A DNA stretch of 64,000 nt from Pseudomonas sp. Tri1 (GCF_017968885.1 NZ_CP072913.1:558001-622000), one strand, 5' to 3'; shown: positions 36,744-47,046, counted from the first letter of the stretch. Translations and numbers: made by a program. The notes: generated by a model from the letters alone, not told the origin.

Positions 36744-37729
36744 TGCGCAACGGTTTCGCCCTGGCGTTATTGCTGTGGGCGGGGGTTGTCGTTGCCGAAC
36801 CTGCACCCGAACTGACGTTGCTGTCCGAGCACGCCGTCGATGGCATGCGCGGCGGTAATCTGTCCGGGCTGGCCCTGTGCGGCGGCGAAATGTGGACGGT
36901 GTCTGATCGTGACGATGATCGGATCTATCGTCTCGCGCCGTCCGAGGCTCCTGTCTGGCAGGCGCAAGTGGTCGATATCGAGGTGCCTGAGGTTCCGGAC
37001 AGCGGTTTCCCCTGGGGCTTGAAATCCCGAACCTGGGCGGCGTCGTTCCTGCGCGGTGGCGAGCTGGATTTCGAAGGCATCAGTTGCGACAGTGCTGGCA
37101 ATCGCTATGTGGTCAGCGAGTCCCATGCCGCGGTGTTGCAGGTGCCGCCGTCGGGACCTGCGTCCTGGTTGAAAATCGCCCCGACACTGATCCGTCAGGC
37201 CCGTGCCAGTGGCATGTTGTTGCATTTCAATGCCCTGTTCGAAGGCCTGGCGATCAACCCGGCTGGCGATCAATTATGGCTGGCGGCCGAGCGCGAACGT
37301 CGTGGTCTGTTGCTGATCAAGCGCCAGCAAACAGTGTGGGACTGTGATGGCAATTGCGTGCTGCTGAGCGAAGCGGGGCTGGAGATGCAGCCTGCGCAGT
37401 TCGTCAATGCGAAGGCGGTCTCACGGGATTTCGCCGATCTGTCATTGTTCAACGGCAAGCTGTTTACCCTGGAGCGCAACGCCTTCCAGATCTGCCGGCG
37501 TGACCCGCTGACGGCCAAGGTGGAGCGCTGCTGGTCGTTCGCCGCCGAGGCGTTGCAGGATAATCGGCGTTACCCACAGGCCTATGGTTTGGCCGAAGCG
37601 CTGGTCGTGGACGCCGAGGGTGCCTGGATCGGCCTGGACAACAACGACGGTGCACGGGTTGACGGCGAAACTCGGCCGATCATCTGGCGCTTCGCCGCGC
37701 CGGACGGTGGCTGGGGCGCTGCGCCATGA
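36743..37729 (+). CDS. Secreted phytase-like esterase domain protein
   Basis: This 328-residue protein has a signal peptide (MRNGFALALLLWAGVVVAE) and a beta-propeller domain of the 'esterase-like activity of phytase' family (SGLALCGGEMWTVSDRDDDRIY, then ELDFEGISCDSAGNRYVVSES). It probably acts in the periplasm on a phosphate or acyl ester; the substrate is unknown. It is coupled to parE by TGATG and overlaps the next gene by 4 bases. It is the PA4966 counterpart. Confidence 0.82.
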   Translation: MRNGFALALLLWAGVVVAEPAPELTLLSEHAVDGMRGGNLSGLALCGGEMWTVSDRDDDRIYRLAPSEAPVWQAQVVDIEVPEVPDSGFPWGLKSRTWAASFLRGGELDFEGISCDSAGNRYVVSESHAAVLQVPPSGPASWLKIAPTLIRQARASGMLLHFNALFEGLAINPAGDQLWLAAERERRGLLLIKRQQTVWDCDGNCVLLSEAGLEMQPAQFVNAKAVSRDFADLSLFNGKLFTLERNAFQICRRDPLTAKVERCWSFAAEALQDNRRYPQAYGLAEALVVDAEGAWIGLDNNDGARVDGETRPIIWRFAAPDGGWGAAP

Positions 37730-38247
37730 GTCAGCAGCCGCCGGGCAAGCGTGCTGGCCGGGTGTTGATGATCTTGGCCTGGTGCGCGGCGCTGTTCCTG
37801 GCAACGCGGTTTTTTGCTCAATGGGAGCAGCGCCAGCAAAACCCCAATGCCCAGGTGTATTCGCAAAGAGGCGAAGGGTTTATCGAGGTGAAGTTGGTCG
37901 GCAATGTGCAGGGGCATTTCGTCGCCAGCGGTCAGATAAACGACCAGCCGGTGGATTTCATGCTCGACACGGGCGCCACCGACGTGGCGATTCCGGTGGA
38001 GTTGGCCGAGCGCCTCAAGCTGGAAAAAGGTTTCGGCGTGACGTTGAGTACCGCCAACGGTTTGAGCGAGGGCTATCGCACCCGCATCGACCGGCTGCAA
38101 TTGGGTGACATCGTTTTGCGCGATGTCCGTGCCCTGGTGGCGCCAGGCCTGGGTGGCACGCAAGTGCTGCTGGGCATGAGCGCCCTGAACAAACTTGAAT
38201 TTACCCAGCGCGACGGCACCATGCTGCTGCGCCAGACAACGAACTGA
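37726..38247 (+). CDS. Retropepsin-like aspartic protease, membrane-anchored
   Basis: This 173-residue protein has one N-terminal membrane segment (residues about 12-27) and then a TIGR02281-type retropepsin domain with the catalytic motif [13 protein letters not shown] near residue 81. A single domain implies a dimer, as in retroviral proteases. It faces the periplasm. ATGA overlap with the gene before. It lies between the parE unit and parC, as in PAO1 (PA4965). The target is unknown. Confidence 0.87.
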   Translation: MSQQPPGKRAGRVLMILAWCAALFLATRFFAQWEQRQQNPNAQVYSQRGEGFIEVKLVGNVQGHFVASGQINDQPVDFMLDTGATDVAIPVELAERLKLEKGFGVTLSTANGLSEGYRTRIDRLQLGDIVLRDVRALVAPGLGGTQVLLGMSALNKLEFTQRDGTMLLRQTTN

Positions 38248-38257
38248 TGAGGCCCGC

Positions 38258-40522
38258 ATGAGCGACATTCTTGCAGACAGCTTAGACGGCGTAGAGCGCC
38301 GATCGCTGGCTGACTTCACCGAAAATGCCTACCTCAATTACTCCATGTACGTGATCATGGACCGTGCCTTGCCGCACATTGGCGACGGTTTGAAGCCGGT
38401 CCAGCGGCGAATCATCTATGCCATGAGTGAGCTGGGGCTGGATGCCGATTCCAAGCACAAGAAGTCGGCGCGTACCGTCGGTGACGTGCTTGGTAAGTTC
38501 CACCCCCACGGTGACTCGGCCTGCTATGAAGCCATGGTGCTGATGGCCCAGCCGTTCAGCTATCGCTACACCCTGGTGGACGGGCAGGGCAACTGGGGTG
38601 CGCCGGACGATCCCAAGTCCTTCGCCGCCATGCGTTACACCGAGGCGCGGCTGTCGCGTTATTCCGAAGTGCTGCTCAGCGAACTGGGTCAGGGCACGGC
38701 GGACTGGGGCCCGAACTTCGACGGCACCCTGGATGAACCCTTGGTGTTGCCGGCACGTTTGCCGAATATCCTGCTCAATGGCACCACCGGCATCGCCGTG
38801 GGCATGGCCACTGACGTACCGCCTCACAACCTGCGGGAAGTGGCCACGGCGTGCGTGCGTCTGCTGGACGAGCCCAAAGCCACGGTGGAGCAACTCTGCG
38901 AGCACATCCAGGGCCCGGACTACCCAACCGAAGCGGAGATCATCACCCCGCGCGCCGACCTGCTGAAAATCTACGAGACCGGTCGCGGTTCGGTGCGCAT
39001 GCGCGCCGTGTACCACATTGAAGATGGCGACATCATCGTCACCGCATTGCCGCATCAAGTCTCCGGGGCCAAGGTCCTGGAACAAATTGCGGCGATGATG
39101 CAGGCAAAACCATCGAAAGCGCCGCAAGTTGCCGACCTGCGCGATGAGTCCGACCACGAAAACCCATGCCGCATCGTGATCATTCCGGTCAATAGCCGGG
39201 TCGATCACGACGCACTGATGCAGCACCTGTTCGCCAGCACCGATCTGGAATCCAGTTACCGGGTCAACATCAACATCATCGGCCTGGACGGCAAGCCGCA
39301 GTTGAAGAACCTGCGGGCGCTGCTGGTGGAGTGGCTGGAGTTTCGGGTCAAAACGGTGCGCCGGCGCCTGCAATTCCGCCTGGACAAGGTCGAACGCCGC
39401 CTGCACCTGTTGGACGGTTTGCTGATCGCCTACCTCAACCTGGATGAAGTGATCCACATCATCCGCACCGAGGAACACCCCAAGGCCAGCTTGATCGCGC
39501 GCTTCGCCCTGAGTGAAATCCAGGCCGACTACATCCTCGATACCCGTCTGCGGCAACTGGCGCGGCTGGAAGAGATGAAGTTGCGCGCCGAGCAGGATGA
39601 ACTGCTCAAGGAACAGGCCAAGCTGCAAGCGCTGCTGGGCAGCGAAGCCAAGCTGAAAAAGCTGGTGCGCACCGAACTGCTCAAGGACGCCGAGACCTAT
39701 GGCGACGACCGTCGTTCGCCAATTGTCGAGCGTGCCGAAGCCAAAGCGCTGACCGAGCACGACCTGCTGCCAAACGAGAAAGTGACCGTCGTACTGTCGG
39801 AAAAAGGCTGGGTGCGTTCCGCCAAGGGTCATGATATTGACGCGGCGGGGCTTTCCTACAAGGCCGGGGACGGTTTCAAGGCGCTGGCGGCCGGGCGTTC
39901 CAACCAGTTTGCGGTTTTCGTCGACTCTACCGGGCGCAGCTATTCGGTGCCGGCCCACACCCTGCCTTCGGCTCGCGGCCAGGGCGAGCCGCTGACTGGA
40001 CGATTAACTCCGCCACCGGGTGCAACTTTTGAATGCGTGCTGATGCCTGATGATGATGGGCTGTACGTTATTGCATCGGATGCGGGTTACGGGTTCGTGG
40101 TCAAGGGTGAGGATCTGCAAGCCAAGAACAAGGCGGGCAAGGCGTTGTTGAGCCTGCCGAACAACGCCAAGGTCATTGCGCCGCGCCCGGTCAGCGACCG
40201 CGAGAGCAATTGGCTGGCATCGGTAACGACCGAAGGTCGCTTGCTGGTCTTCAAGATCAGCGACCTGCCTCAGTTGGGTAAAGGCAAGGGCAACAAGATC
40301 ATCGGTATTTCCGGCGAACGGGTGGCCAGCCGCGAGGAATATGTCACGGATATTGCAGTGTTACCTGAAGGCGCCACGCTTGTGCTACAGGCTGGAAAGC
40401 GTACGCTTTCGTTGAAGGCAGACGATCTTGAACATTACAAAGGTGAACGCGGTCGGCGGGGCAACAAGCTTCCAAGGGGATTTCAACGGGTTGATGCACT
40501 GCTCGTCGAAAACCTGAATTAA
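38258..40522 (+). CDS. parC: DNA topoisomerase IV subunit A
   Basis: This 754-residue subunit has the breakage-reunion domain N-terminally and a beta-pinwheel domain C-terminally. The catalytic tyrosine lies in [12 protein letters not shown]. The quinolone region reads [12 protein letters not shown] with Ser87 and Glu91, the unmutated residues. ATG 38258 ([17 protein letters not shown]) fits the family start; the upstream frame extension overlaps the protease gene. It works as a ParC2ParE2 tetramer with the parE product. Confidence 0.97.
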   Translation: MSDILADSLDGVERRSLADFTENAYLNYSMYVIMDRALPHIGDGLKPVQRRIIYAMSELGLDADSKHKKSARTVGDVLGKFHPHGDSACYEAMVLMAQPFSYRYTLVDGQGNWGAPDDPKSFAAMRYTEARLSRYSEVLLSELGQGTADWGPNFDGTLDEPLVLPARLPNILLNGTTGIAVGMATDVPPHNLREVATACVRLLDEPKATVEQLCEHIQGPDYPTEAEIITPRADLLKIYETGRGSVRMRAVYHIEDGDIIVTALPHQVSGAKVLEQIAAMMQAKPSKAPQVADLRDESDHENPCRIVIIPVNSRVDHDALMQHLFASTDLESSYRVNINIIGLDGKPQLKNLRALLVEWLEFRVKTVRRRLQFRLDKVERRLHLLDGLLIAYLNLDEVIHIIRTEEHPKASLIARFALSEIQADYILDTRLRQLARLEEMKLRAEQDELLKEQAKLQALLGSEAKLKKLVRTELLKDAETYGDDRRSPIVERAEAKALTEHDLLPNEKVTVVLSEKGWVRSAKGHDIDAAGLSYKAGDGFKALAAGRSNQFAVFVDSTGRSYSVPAHTLPSARGQGEPLTGRLTPPPGATFECVLMPDDDGLYVIASDAGYGFVVKGEDLQAKNKAGKALLSLPNNAKVIAPRPVSDRESNWLASVTTEGRLLVFKISDLPQLGKGKGNKIIGISGERVASREEYVTDIAVLPEGATLVLQAGKRTLSLKADDLEHYKGERGRRGNKLPRGFQRVDALLVENLN

Positions 40523-40701
40523 GCGTCCTAGAGGGCTCGGTCTGCGATTAAAAGCCGCAGGCCGACGCTTTCGCGCTGGAGTCGGAACGCATATTCACGG
40601 ATGATAGGCCCTTTCAAGCGCCGGCGTGGCCGAGCGTTCTTCATATTGACCGAGTTTTTTTTCACTGTGGTAAGCCTTGTGGCCGCCACCTGGACGGGAC
40701 G

Positions 40702-41406
40702 ATGACTGCTCTGCGCCTTCCTATTTTGTGGCTCGCTGGCCTGCTTGGCCTGGCGGGTTGCAGCGTCAACCAGCCTGTGTCGCTGTATCAACTCGACAGT
40801 GGAACCCCGGCTCAGCCTGCGCAAAGCGCAGGCATGGCGGTCTTGCTGGGGCCGGTGTTGATCGCGGACTACCTGCAACGCGAAACCTTATTGCAACGCC
40901 AACCGGACGGTAGCCTGCAGGCCGCCACTGACGGTCGCTGGGCCGGCAGCCTGTCTTCGGACATCGACCAGTTGCTGCTGCGCCAGGTGGCCGGGCATCT
41001 GGACAGCCAGCGCGTGGTGTTGGCGCCGGCCACTCAAGGCTTTACGCCGGATGTCCAGGTGTTGCTGTCGATTACCCGCCTGGATTCGGGCAAATCGCAA
41101 CCGGCGGTGCTTGATGCTCAATGGCGCTTGATCGACCGTCGAGGCAAGGTGCGGGAGAACCGCATTGTGCACCTGCAAGAACAACATGCCGGCACCACCG
41201 CTGCGCAAGTCCAGGCCCAAGGCGTGCTTCTGCAGCGCCTGGCCGAGCAGTTGTCCGTCTCGCTCAAGCCTTTGGCCAACCAGCCGCCTGTCGCAGAAGT
41301 TCCACGCAAGCCCGCTCCTGCCCCAGCCAAGCCGGTTGAGAAGGAAAAAGACAAGATTCCCATGGCCTTGCCAATTCGCACGGACATGGAAGTGTTCAGG
41401 TTCTGA
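40702..41406 (+). CDS. PqiC family lipoprotein (ABC-type transport auxiliary)
   Basis: This 234-residue protein has a lipoprotein signal, LAGLLGLAGC (lipidated Cys20), followed by a PqiC/DUF330 domain (SLYQLDSG at the start, and PDVQVLLSITRLDS). The C-terminal tail is proline- and lysine-rich. PqiC-type lipoproteins sit at the inner face of the outer membrane and help MCE/PqiAB lipid transport. No pqiA or pqiB is adjacent here, so its partners are elsewhere or it acts alone. A strong terminator follows. Confidence 0.8.
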   Translation: MTALRLPILWLAGLLGLAGCSVNQPVSLYQLDSGTPAQPAQSAGMAVLLGPVLIADYLQRETLLQRQPDGSLQAATDGRWAGSLSSDIDQLLLRQVAGHLDSQRVVLAPATQGFTPDVQVLLSITRLDSGKSQPAVLDAQWRLIDRRGKVRENRIVHLQEQHAGTTAAQVQAQGVLLQRLAEQLSVSLKPLANQPPVAEVPRKPAPAPAKPVEKEKDKIPMALPIRTDMEVFRF

Positions 41407-41429
41407 TGGTTGGAAAGGATGCAAAACGA

Positions 41430-41460
41430 AGCCCGCCTTGATAGCGGGCTTTGTTGTTTC
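41430..41460 (+). terminator. Terminator after the PqiC-like gene
   Basis: AGCCCGC (41430-41436) pairs with GCGGGCT (41444-41450) and is followed by TTGTTGTTT. Confidence 0.75.
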
Positions 41461-41550
41461 TGCACTCTTATTTCTCAACGACGTCAGGCAAGATGAGTGC
41501 CCGGCACATCAGGCCTCCCCCGAATAACGACAAGGAAGAGTTGAATCCCT

Positions 41551-41958
41551 ATGAAAACGACTGCCAGTTGCACATTTCAGATAACGGGCTGGGATGAAAA
41601 TCCCTCCCAAATTCTTGAGGGCGCCCCCAAACTCTCACATGCCAAAATCACGCAGTCCTATAGCGGCGCTATCGAGGGAACCAGCAGTGTCGAATACCTG
41701 ATGTCCTATAGTGCCGACGGCACCGCGTGCTTCGTAGGGTTTGAGCGGATTTGTGCGGTGGTGGCAGGTCAACGTGGAACATTCGTAGCCCGGCATTCGG
41801 GATCATTTTCCGACGGTAAAGCGCGCAGTACCTGGAGTGTCGTGGAAGGTGCCGGCACCGGAGAACTGGTCAGTCTGCGTGGCAATGGCAGCTATGTGGC
41901 TGGCCATGGTGAGCCGGCACAAGTGTCCTTTGAGTATTCGTTTGAGCCCGACAGCTAG
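41551..41958 (+). CDS. DUF3224 family protein
   Basis: This 135-residue protein has no signal peptide. The beta-rich sequence (ITQSYSGAIEGTSSVEYLM, VVAGQRGTFVARHSGSF and TWSVVEGAGTGELVSLRG) matches the DUF3224 barrel. A biochemical role is unknown. ATG 41551 has AAGGAAGAG upstream. A stand-alone gene between the PqiC-like terminator and a REP pair. Confidence 0.85.
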   Translation: MKTTASCTFQITGWDENPSQILEGAPKLSHAKITQSYSGAIEGTSSVEYLMSYSADGTACFVGFERICAVVAGQRGTFVARHSGSFSDGKARSTWSVVEGAGTGELVSLRGNGSYVAGHGEPAQVSFEYSFEPDS

Positions 41959-42010
41959 GATTTGCTGGGTGGGCGCGACTCTGTAGCCTGGATTGCTCTG
42001 TTTGTCCTGG

Positions 42011-42094
42011 CCTCATCGCGAGCAAGCTCGCTCCCACAGGGATCTCTGCAAGCCGCAGACCCAGTGTGGGAGCGAGCTTGCTCGCGATGTCGGC
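42011..42094. repeat. Pair of inverted REP elements (REPIN)
   Basis: The two units, CATCGCGAGCAAGCTCGCTC (about 42014-42033) and GAGCGAGCTTGCTCGCGAT (about 42070-42088), face each other about 40 bases apart. Confidence 0.85.
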
Positions 42095-42106
42095 GGCGCA
42101 GCCACA

Positions 42107-42143
42107 AAAAAGCCCGCAGACAATCACTCATCTGCGGGCTTCG
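42107..42143. terminator. Bidirectional terminator between DUF3224 and AhpA-like genes
   Basis: AGCCCGCAGA (about 42112-42121) pairs with TCTGCGGGCT (about 42131-42140), with an A run on the left (serving the minus strand). It lies between convergent genes. Confidence 0.7.
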
Positions 42144-42162
42144 TCATTTCAAGTGCTGAGGC

Positions 42163-43680
42163 TCAACCCTGGCGTTCATGCATCCGTGCCAGTTGCCGTT
42201 CCAGCATCGATGGATAGGGCTCCATCAGACGCTCCACGCAGCACGCGCCTTCCGGGCTGGCGATGGGGCGGATGCGCGCGCGTTGGCGGATCAGCGCATT
42301 GTCGTTGATCTTGCGCTCCACCAGCAGCAGGTTGCGGCTGTGCTGCGACAGGGCCAGGGCGTCCTGGGCGGTTTCGGTCAGCAGCAGGTCGATCTGGCTC
42401 AGGCCGAACAGCTCGTCACCCAAGGTCAGGCCCAGTTGCAATTGCAGGGTGATGCCGCTGTCGGCGACCTCGATCTGCAACTGGTGGCCCAGGGCTCGCA
42501 GCAATTCACCGCAGCAGATGGCGTTGGTCAGGTAGTCGTCACCGCTGTCTTCGGTATGGAACAGCATCAGCGTGCTGCCGTCGTTCAGGGTGTGCACTTC
42601 GCCCTGATACAGCGAGGCGGCCTGGTCGAGGCAGTCGCGGTAGCGTTCGAGCAGTTCCTTCAGACGCGCCTGGGGCAGGCGCCGCAGTTGTTCCTGGGCG
42701 CCCAATTGCACGGCCAGCACGGCACTGTGCTGTGGCTGGTTCGAGGTGACAGGCCGAACGACTGGCTGCGGCCCGCCGGCGATCGATTCGTCCCGCAGAT
42801 CGGCAAAGGCGTCGTCGTCCTCATCGTCTTCAACCGTACGCACCACATGGCGTGGAGCCGCTTTGGCGGCAGGCATCGGCTGGCTTTCATCGAAGCCCGG
42901 ATCGCGCAGGTTGCGCACTTCGAAGCCTGGCTCGGCATCGTCGTCATCCACGTAGTCGATGTCCTCGGGCTCTGGTACAGGCTCAGGTTCCGGGGCGAAG
43001 CTGGCGTGCAGTTGCCGGGCCAGGTCGCCGATTTCGTCCTGGCGCTGGGTGGCCGGGGTGTGTTCGTCGATGTCCCGCAGCCAGACCCGCAATTGCAGCA
43101 GCGGCGTGGAGATGTGGCGACCCAGGCGCAGGCTCAAGGCCAGTGCCAGCGCCAGCAGTATCGCGCTGAGGATGCCCATGCTTTGCAGGCTGATGGTCAT
43201 CGGTTGCTGGAACTGATCCATGTCCAGGCTGATGCGCAGTTGCCCGGCGGTCACGTCCTGAAAGGTGATCTTGCTCTGGTACATGCCGCCGGATTCGCCC
43301 AGCAGGCCAGGCTTGGGCCGCTGGCCGGCCTCGGCGAGGATGCGGTTGTCCACGCTGTAGATGGCAGCGTGGGCCACCAGTTTGTTCTTGGTCAGGTTGT
43401 TGAGCAGTACATTGAGGCTGAGGATGTCGTTGGACACCAGCAGCTCAGTGGCGGACGTGGCGGTCTGGGTGGTCAGGCTCTCACCCAGGGCATCGGCCTG
43501 CTCATGCATGGCCTGCTTGAACTGCAGGCCCATCACGCAGGCATAGATGACCAGGGCCAAGGCGACCAGGATCACGTTATGGCTGGCAATGCGCAATGCA
43601 ATCGGCACACGACGGTGGCGCAGTGCACGGAAGATCAGCAGGAAGAAATTGTCGGTTTTGACTGGCGTGGGCCGGTTCAC
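42163..43680 (-). CDS. AhpA/YtjB family membrane protein
   Basis: This 505-residue protein has two membrane segments (residues about 28-50 and 175-195) flanking a periplasmic sensor-like region. An acidic low-complexity stretch (DIDYVDDDDAE) and a C-terminal cytosolic domain follow. Divergence from serB matches E. coli ytjB (smpA) and the pseudomonad 'AhpA' annotation. The start is GTG (first base 43680, VNRPTPVKTDN). The function is unknown; the layout resembles a signalling membrane protein, but no kinase or cyclase catalytic motif is visible. Confidence 0.72.
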   Translation of the reverse strand: MNRPTPVKTDNFFLLIFRALRHRRVPIALRIASHNVILVALALVIYACVMGLQFKQAMHEQADALGESLTTQTATSATELLVSNDILSLNVLLNNLTKNKLVAHAAIYSVDNRILAEAGQRPKPGLLGESGGMYQSKITFQDVTAGQLRISLDMDQFQQPMTISLQSMGILSAILLALALALSLRLGRHISTPLLQLRVWLRDIDEHTPATQRQDEIGDLARQLHASFAPEPEPVPEPEDIDYVDDDDAEPGFEVRNLRDPGFDESQPMPAAKAAPRHVVRTVEDDEDDDAFADLRDESIAGGPQPVVRPVTSNQPQHSAVLAVQLGAQEQLRRLPQARLKELLERYRDCLDQAASLYQGEVHTLNDGSTLMLFHTEDSGDDYLTNAICCGELLRALGHQLQIEVADSGITLQLQLGLTLGDELFGLSQIDLLLTETAQDALALSQHSRNLLLVERKINDNALIRQRARIRPIASPEGACCVERLMEPYPSMLERQLARMHERQG

Positions 43681-43777
43681 TGAGCTCGGCTCTTTGTCCG
43701 TGAAATTGACGCGCAGTATAGCGACAGCCCCATGACCGGCAAAGCACTGGCGGTGCCCGATGGTCACTGAATGTGGG

Positions 43778-43783
43778 TAGAAT
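43778..43783 (+). promoter_or_regulatory. Possible -10 element for serB
   Basis: TAGAAT at 43778-43783 lies 31 bases before the serB TTG. No good -35 hexamer accompanies it. Confidence 0.3.
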
Positions 43784-43813
43784 GCGGTTTTTTTCCACCT
43801 GCGGGGGTGCGCC

Positions 43814-45028
43814 TTGCGCGAAATCGTCCTGATAAACATCACTGGCAGCGACCGTCCGGGTCTGACTGCGGCCATTACTGGCGTTCTGGCCCAGGGTGGT
43901 GTGAACATTCTCGACATCGGTCAGGCGGTGATTCATGACACGCTGTCGTTCGGCATCCTGGTTGAAATCCCGGACGCCGAACAGAGCAAGTCGGTGCTCA
44001 AGGACATCCTGTTCACCGCGTACAAACTCGACCAGCAGGTGCGGTTCACTCCGGTCTCCGAAGCCGACTACCAGCATTGGGTGAGCGGCCAGGGCAAGAA
44101 GCGCCACATCGTTACGCTATTGACCCGCAAGGTCACTGCCGAACAATTGCAGCGCGTCAGTTCGATCACCGCCAAATATGACCTGAATATCGATCACATC
44201 GACCGTCTATCCGGGCGCATGCCGCTGGACACTCCGGACGACAAAGGCAAGGGCTGCATCGAGTTCTCCGTGCGCGGCGAACCGGCTGACCCCCAGGCGT
44301 TGCGTGCCGAGTTCCTGAGCGTGGCCCAGGAGCTGAACGTCGACATCGCGTTCCAGGAAGACTCACTGTTCCGTCGTAACCGTCGCCTGGCGGTGTTCGA
44401 TATGGATTCGACGCTGATCGAAGCTGAAGTCATCGACGAACTGGCCAAGGCTGCCGGCGTCGGCGACAAGGTCTCGGCCATCACTGAGCGAGCCATGGCT
44501 GGCGAGCTGGATTTTCGTGCCAGCTTCAAGGAGCGCCTGGCGCTGCTCAAGGGGCTGGACGTCAGCGTGCTGGATTCCATCGGAGCCTCCCTGCGCCTGA
44601 CCGAAGGTGCCGAGACCCTGTTCGCCGAACTCAAGCGTCTGGGCTACAAGACTGCCATCCTGTCCGGCGGCTTCACCTATTTCGCCAAGCAGTTGCAGGC
44701 CAAGCTCGGCATCGACTACGTGTTCGCCAACGAACTGGAAGTGGTGGACGGCAAGGTGACCGGCGTCGCCGTCGAGCCGATCGTCGATGCCCAGCGCAAG
44801 GCGGACTTGCTGCGTGAACTGGCCGAAAAAGAAGGCCTGCGCCTGGAGCAGACCATCGCCGTGGGCGACGGCGCCAACGACCTGCCGATGCTGGCGATCG
44901 CCGGCTTGGGCGTAGCGTTCCGGGCCAAGCCGCTGGTCAAGCAGTCGGCCAGGCAGGCGATCTCTACGCTGGGCCTGGATGGAGTGTTGTATCTGCTGGG
45001 CTTCAGGGATCGTGACGGGCAGCTCTGA
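43814..45028 (+). CDS. serB: Phosphoserine phosphatase SerB
   Basis: This 404-residue protein has an N-terminal ACT-domain region (residues about 1-180, starting REIVLINITGSDRPGLTAAI). A HAD phosphatase domain follows with the nucleophile motif FDMDSTLI near residue 197, LSGGFTYFA, and GDGANDLPML. It makes serine from phosphoserine. The long N-terminal ACT region is typical of pseudomonads. The start is TTG 43814, with a G-rich site upstream. It is divergent from the AhpA/YtjB-like gene. The PAO1 counterpart is PA4960. Confidence 0.95.
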   Translation: MREIVLINITGSDRPGLTAAITGVLAQGGVNILDIGQAVIHDTLSFGILVEIPDAEQSKSVLKDILFTAYKLDQQVRFTPVSEADYQHWVSGQGKKRHIVTLLTRKVTAEQLQRVSSITAKYDLNIDHIDRLSGRMPLDTPDDKGKGCIEFSVRGEPADPQALRAEFLSVAQELNVDIAFQEDSLFRRNRRLAVFDMDSTLIEAEVIDELAKAAGVGDKVSAITERAMAGELDFRASFKERLALLKGLDVSVLDSIGASLRLTEGAETLFAELKRLGYKTAILSGGFTYFAKQLQAKLGIDYVFANELEVVDGKVTGVAVEPIVDAQRKADLLRELAEKEGLRLEQTIAVGDGANDLPMLAIAGLGVAFRAKPLVKQSARQAISTLGLDGVLYLLGFRDRDGQL

Positions 45029-45044
45029 GTAATATTTCGATTTT

Positions 45045-45131
45045 GATCGCTCCCACGCTCCTGCGTGGGAGCGTCGCCGGGGATGCTCCGCGTTCCGCTT
45101 CTGGAAGGTGATGCGGAGCGTGGGAACGATC
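45045..45131. repeat. Palindromic intergenic repeat (GATCGTTCCCACGC family, long form)
   Basis: It begins GATCGCTCCCACGCTC and ends GCGTGGGAACGATC, so the outer arms pair. The middle, GATGCTCCGCGTTCCGCTT, matches the copy at 946-1059. It lies between convergent serB and the PilZ-like gene. Confidence 0.75.
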
Positions 45132-45153
45132 AAAACAGAGGGCGCAGCGCTGC

Positions 45154-46914
45154 TTAAAGCGACTTCCACAACGAATCAAAATTCCCTTCTTGCTCGCTGC
45201 CATCCTCGGTGGCGGCTGAATCCTCCTGGTGATAGGCAAACTGGTTGAAGCTGTGGGTGCTGGTGACCCGTCGGTCCAGCCCGGCGCGGCGTTCCTGGCC
45301 GTTGGTATTGATCAGCACCTGCTGTCCCTCCTGGAAGGGCAGGCGCGGGGCGATCATGGTGGGGGGAAGGTCAATGGCGCTGATCTCGGGGAGTAACAGC
45401 CCGCGCAGGTAGTGACCGTGCTCATTCTCTTGGCGGACCAGTTGCAACCCGCACGGCTGGGCATGGGGGGCGACAAGCTCGATGCCCATTTGCATGGCGC
45501 CATTGCGTACCTGGCGGATCCAGCGCACCACGGCGATGCTCCAGGCTTGATCACTGGTGTCCCGGATACCGACCATTTCCCCCGCTTGCAGTTGTTCCGG
45601 CACCTCTTTCGGCCAACCAAGGCAGTAACCGCCAGGGCTGTGATTGATGATCGGCAAGTCGTAGGTGGGGAAGTGATGCTGGTTGTCAGAGCTGGTGCCG
45701 TCGTCATCGGCCGGATTGACCGGATACTCGATTTCTTCATAGGGCAACAGCTCGTTGTCGCCGGCCGGGGCGGCGTCGAAGGCTTGCTTCCAGGTGTCGT
45801 TGGTCCTGGTTGGCAAGGCTTCGAAACGGGCCTTGCGTGTGTTGGGGGTTTTCAGTATTTCGCTGAAAGAGCGCTCGCCGCCAAGGTAATAGTGCAGCGC
45901 ACTCATGCCCACGCACAGGGTCAGCGTGCCGTTGCCCTCGGTACGCTGGAAGCTGCGTTCGGCCGCTTCGCCCCAGGCGGCTTGCAGGTGATGCAAGGTG
46001 TCGGCACTCATGCCGCCAGGAACTGGCAGGGTGTGATCGGCCGGTTGTGCCAGGTGAGTGGTGATCGCGCACACCAGTGGCTGTGGATCAAAGCCCTGCA
46101 AGGTCGGCTGCTGCTCGGCCCTGAACTTGGAGCGATAACGCGGCCCGATGTCCAGTTCCGGTGCAACGGCAAACAAGCTGGCGGTGACGGCGGCCGGATC
46201 CATCTTGACCCACTGGCTCCAGGATTCCAGCACCTCGGCCAGCCGGGCGATCTGACCCTGGCGCAGTTGATTGCTGCGTGAAGCGCCCAGCAGCAGGGCG
46301 ACCACATAGGTTTGCTCGGCACTCAACTGATGAACCTGGCTGGCCAGTTCATCGCCTACGTTGAGGTGTTGCAAGCGGTGCTGGCAGGCAATCCGATACA
46401 ACTGATGCAAGTCGAGCCACAGCCCTTCGGGCACAGGGCTATATAGCTGGGTGACACGCAGCAGGGTGCCGTCGAGGGCATGCATGGCCCGTTGCAATGC
46501 AGTGCTCAGCAGGCGGGCCTGATCCTTGGTGTACTTCGAGGCGATGCGTGCCACGATCTGTTTGTAGCCCATCGCCAGATGGCTTTGCAGGGCCTGGCAC
46601 AGGTTGACGATCTTGCGCGAGCGCTCATCCAGCACAATGGCTTGTTGCAGGAAATGCCGCTCCAGGTGCTTGCAGACGTAATACACCTCGGGCCGCAGCA
46701 GTTCGAGCAGTTGCAGGCGATTGTCGCTGGGCGTGAGCAATTGGTTGAGTTCGCCAAGGGCCTGGTACAGCAAGCGGGCGGTTTCGCCGATGTTGGCCTT
46801 GGGCAGGTTGGCGATCCAGCGCTTGAGGTCGCGTGGCGTGGCGTCGCAGAACGACAGGCGTGATTGCGTCGGGGTCAGGACACGCAATAGCTGGAGAGGG
46901 CTGGTCTCATTCAT
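45154..46914 (-). CDS. Conserved hypothetical protein with PilZ-like C terminus (PA4958-like)
   Basis: This 586-residue protein has no signal or membrane segment. Residues about 1-400 are helical and not recognised. The C-terminal part (GYCLGWPKEVPEQLQAGEMV, then VVRWIRQVRNGAMQMGIELV) looks like a PilZ barrel. I do not see the RxxxR c-di-GMP motif before it, so binding is doubtful. Position and size fit PA4958. Function unknown. Confidence 0.65.
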   Translation of the reverse strand: MNETSPLQLLRVLTPTQSRLSFCDATPRDLKRWIANLPKANIGETARLLYQALGELNQLLTPSDNRLQLLELLRPEVYYVCKHLERHFLQQAIVLDERSRKIVNLCQALQSHLAMGYKQIVARIASKYTKDQARLLSTALQRAMHALDGTLLRVTQLYSPVPEGLWLDLHQLYRIACQHRLQHLNVGDELASQVHQLSAEQTYVVALLLGASRSNQLRQGQIARLAEVLESWSQWVKMDPAAVTASLFAVAPELDIGPRYRSKFRAEQQPTLQGFDPQPLVCAITTHLAQPADHTLPVPGGMSADTLHHLQAAWGEAAERSFQRTEGNGTLTLCVGMSALHYYLGGERSFSEILKTPNTRKARFEALPTRTNDTWKQAFDAAPAGDNELLPYEEIEYPVNPADDDGTSSDNQHHFPTYDLPIINHSPGGYCLGWPKEVPEQLQAGEMVGIRDTSDQAWSIAVVRWIRQVRNGAMQMGIELVAPHAQPCGLQLVRQENEHGHYLRGLLLPEISAIDLPPTMIAPRLPFQEGQQVLINTNGQERRAGLDRRVTSTHSFNQFAYHQEDSAATEDGSEQEGNFDSLWKSL

Positions 46915-47006
46915 GCCGTGGACGGGCTCCGGCGGGAAATGAAAGGGATGTTTCCAACTCTAGCAGTTGTAGCCGAAAGACGTGCGCTATCTATGCTGGA
47001 TACCCT

Positions 47007-47032
47007 GTGGGAGCGAGCAAGCTCGCTCCCAC
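47007..47032. repeat. REP-type palindrome
   Basis: GTGGGAGCGAGC (47007-47018) pairs with GCTCGCTCCCAC with AA at the centre. It is 14 bases from the psd stop and may help end its neighbours' transcripts. Confidence 0.8.
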
Positions 47033-47046
47033 ATTTGATCTTTTAC

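Noticed and set aside
34197..36806. 869-codon open frame on the minus strand opposite yqiA and parE
   Set aside because: It is antisense to two well-conserved genes; the lack of stops follows from high third-position G+C in parE. Its translation is rich in H, Q and R, with no domain.
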